Assembly: GCA_023957775.1 (NCBI GenBank)
Contig: JAMLGR010000003.1
Coordinates: 62,001-126,000 of the forward strand
Length of the DNA: 64,000 bases
Direction of reading: 5' to 3'
Source of the DNA: Fimbriimonadaceae bacterium
GTDB lineage: Bacteria > Armatimonadota > Fimbriimonadia > Fimbriimonadales > Fimbriimonadaceae
Shown: piece after piece, positions 62,444 to 64,000 of the stretch
Position numbering within the stretch: the first letter of the stretch is position 1
Layout of the letters: the number at the start of each line of letters is the position of its first letter
Notes under the pieces: model-generated
Seen by the model: the letters and a program-made list of their open reading frames with translations, nothing else
What the model was told of the DNA's origin: nothing
Database searches by the model: none
Position numbers and translations under genes: made by a program

Positions 62444-63980
62444 ATGGCTGACCGGGTTTCGGTGGGGTTTCGATGGCGAACTCCAGTCGATGCTGATCGA
62501 CGAAGGTCGCGTCCTGCATCGAGGTCCTGTGGGACCCGCTCCCGACGATGCCTCGGTGGAGGACCTTGGGGGCGCCTGGGTCCTTCCGGCGTTCAACGAC
62601 GCGCACTGCCACATCCTCCCCACCGGCCTCGATCTGCAAAAGCTCTATCTGGGCGGATTGAGAACCCACGAAGAGGTGCTCGATGCTGTGCGCGACCGGT
62701 TGCCCGGCGTCGAGGAAGGGGACTGGCTGCTCGCCGTCCACTACGACCAAACGCGATACCCGGGGGTCGAGCATCTCCACCGCGACCAACTCGACGCCCT
62801 CTCGACCACCGTTCCCATTCTGCTGCGCCACTCGAACGGCCACGCAAGCGTCGCCAACAGCGCGGCGCTCGCCGCCGCGGGCGTGGACGAGACCACGTCC
62901 GACCCGCCGGGAGGTTCGTACGTTCGGGATGCCGCCGGACGGCTGACCGGTGTTCTTTTGGAGCGCGCCCACGAGCACGTGTCGCACGCCAAGCCGATGC
63001 CCAATCTCGAAGAGATGGTGGAGGCGATCCTGGAAGCCGCGCGCGCGATGCGCGCCTACGGCATCACGTGCGCCGCGGACATGATGACCGGCCAGTGGGA
63101 CCTGGATCGCGAACTCGAGGCCTTCCGGCTGGCCAGCGAGCGAGACTGCCCCATCCGTCTGCGCCTTTACCTCCAGTGGTCCACGGTGTTCGGGCCCCGC
63201 GCGATGTCTCGGGAGCGTTTGCAGGAGCATGTCGATTCGATGCGGCCCGAGCGTTGCAAGGTCGCAGGGATCAAGATCTTCGCCGACGGAGCGATCGGCT
63301 CGGCCACCGCCGGCATCTACGGTCGGTTCTTGACCAGCACCCCGGAAGGCGAGATCGACGGCCAGATGATCTACAAACCCGAGCGGCTTCGCTCGATGGT
63401 GGCGAAGGCGCACGAGGCGGGCTACTCCGTGAGCGTGCACTCGATCGGGGACCGTTCCACCGACCAGGTGATGGACGCTTTCGAGGCGGTCGACGAGCCC
63501 TCGCGCCATCGTCTGGAGCATGCGATGCTCCTGTCCGATGCGCAGATCGAGCGGCTTGCGGAGATCGGGTGCCACGTGGCGATGCAGCCCGAGTTCCTCC
63601 ATCAGCTCGGACACGCCTATCAGCGCCAGCTCGGTCCTGAGCGAGCATCCAAGATCAAGCGCATGCGGAGCGCACTCGACGCGGGCATTCGGTTGAGCAT
63701 CAACTCCGACCGTCCCATCGTTGCCGGCGACCCCTGGATCGGTGTGCGTACCGCGGTTCACCGCCCGCCTGGGTTCGATCCCGCGGAGAACCTCTCCGCG
63801 GTGGAAGCCCTCAACGCCGCGACCGCGGGCGGGGCCGACGCGTGCGACGACGGCGAGGAGTTTGGCCAGCTCGAACCTGGCCAGTGGGCGGACTTCCAAG
63901 TTCTGGCCACGGACCCCACGGAGCTGACCCCGATGGGTGAGGGGGCGTCCCCCAGGCTCCTCACAAGCGAACGAGCCTAA
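62436..63980 (+). CDS. YtcJ-like amidohydrolase
   Basis: A 514-residue metal-dependent amidohydrolase of the YtcJ/N-substituted formamide deformylase type. Metal motifs are LPAFNDAHCHILPTG (H-x-H), HSIGDRSTDQVMDAF, EHAMLLSDAQIERLAEIGC and SINSDRPIVAGDPW. It is the last gene of the run that starts with the GH65-like lipoprotein. The window ends 20 nt past its stop. Confidence 0.9.
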   Translation: MRRWLTGFRWGFDGELQSMLIDEGRVLHRGPVGPAPDDASVEDLGGAWVLPAFNDAHCHILPTGLDLQKLYLGGLRTHEEVLDAVRDRLPGVEEGDWLLAVHYDQTRYPGVEHLHRDQLDALSTTVPILLRHSNGHASVANSAALAAAGVDETTSDPPGGSYVRDAAGRLTGVLLERAHEHVSHAKPMPNLEEMVEAILEAARAMRAYGITCAADMMTGQWDLDRELEAFRLASERDCPIRLRLYLQWSTVFGPRAMSRERLQEHVDSMRPERCKVAGIKIFADGAIGSATAGIYGRFLTSTPEGEIDGQMIYKPERLRSMVAKAHEAGYSVSVHSIGDRSTDQVMDAFEAVDEPSRHRLEHAMLLSDAQIERLAEIGCHVAMQPEFLHQLGHAYQRQLGPERASKIKRMRSALDAGIRLSINSDRPIVAGDPWIGVRTAVHRPPGFDPAENLSAVEALNAATAGGADACDDGEEFGQLEPGQWADFQVLATDPTELTPMGEGASPRLLTSERA

Positions 63981-64000
63981 CAGTTTCCCCAAAGGTCCCG

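Overview
The window is 64 kb of dense, GC-rich, single-copy-looking bacterial chromosome with about 71 supported protein genes, one initiator tRNA and one insertion sequence. No prophage, plasmid, CRISPR or rRNA genes were seen. My best inference is a free-living heterotroph of the Armatimonadota (Fimbriimonas-like). The pointers are a PEP-CTERM surface protein, a pilin cluster of the PilV/PilW/PilX kind, a DUF5695 protein, DUF1080 and xylose-isomerase-like sugar enzymes, a DUF4446 protein, a UbiA enzyme resembling menaquinone MqnP, and many starts with a -10 hexamer instead of a Shine-Dalgarno. That placement comes from gene content only.

Layout. 0-3.8 kb (minus): aldo/keto reductase, dut, zinc-ribbon/TPR membrane protein, sugar phosphate isomerase, DUF1080 hydrolase. 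3.9-6.1 kb (plus): complete 5-oxoprolinase pxpB-pxpA-pxpC. 6.1-8.2 kb: PEP-CTERM protein and an EAL-HDOD protein. 8.2-11.5 kb (minus): moaE, a frameshifted ferredoxin-NADP reductase, a conserved barrel-sandwich/KOW-like protein, and an OmpR-type response regulator with a direct-repeat box upstream. 11.5-13.3 kb: GAF protein and a complete IS5-type element. 13.3-19.7 kb: degenerate phosphoglycerate-mutase-like gene, purF, a cyclase-ATPase-TPR protein, and two small secreted paralogs with a GFDPII motif. 19.7-24.8 kb: rpmB, a degenerate ThpR, asd, an AraC regulator, trpB, an EI24-like protein. 24.8-28.8 kb (minus): five-gene pilin cluster ending in an exact 20 x 7-bp array. 28.9-38.8 kb: nucleotidyltransferase-like protein, MFS, ABC exporter with TPR partner, TIM-barrel epimerase, Rieske oxygenase, sucC without sucD, ECF sigma factor. 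38.8-48.1 kb: tRNA-fMet, DUF5695, Mrp, M48 protease, NUDIX, lepB, DUF4446, sigma/anti-sigma pair. 48.1-54.2 kb: YgfZ, DUF2993, glycosyltransferase, dgt, KefB-type antiporter, among dispersed and tandem repeats. 54.2-64 kb: serine hydrolase and AmpG-like permease (minus), then a plus-strand run of GH65-like lipoprotein, polysaccharide deacetylase, UbiA prenyltransferase, a degenerate aldo/keto reductase, amine oxidase and amidohydrolase.

Genes are tightly packed, and many neighbours overlap by 1-8 nt, so translational coupling is common. Two cross-cutting patterns stand out. First, about a dozen genes have a TANNNT-like hexamer only 5-10 nt before the start codon, which suggests leaderless transcription. 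Second, one 26-nt palindromic element occurs nine times in the gaps, is often expanded into tandem arrays, and in places supplies the stop codon of the preceding gene.
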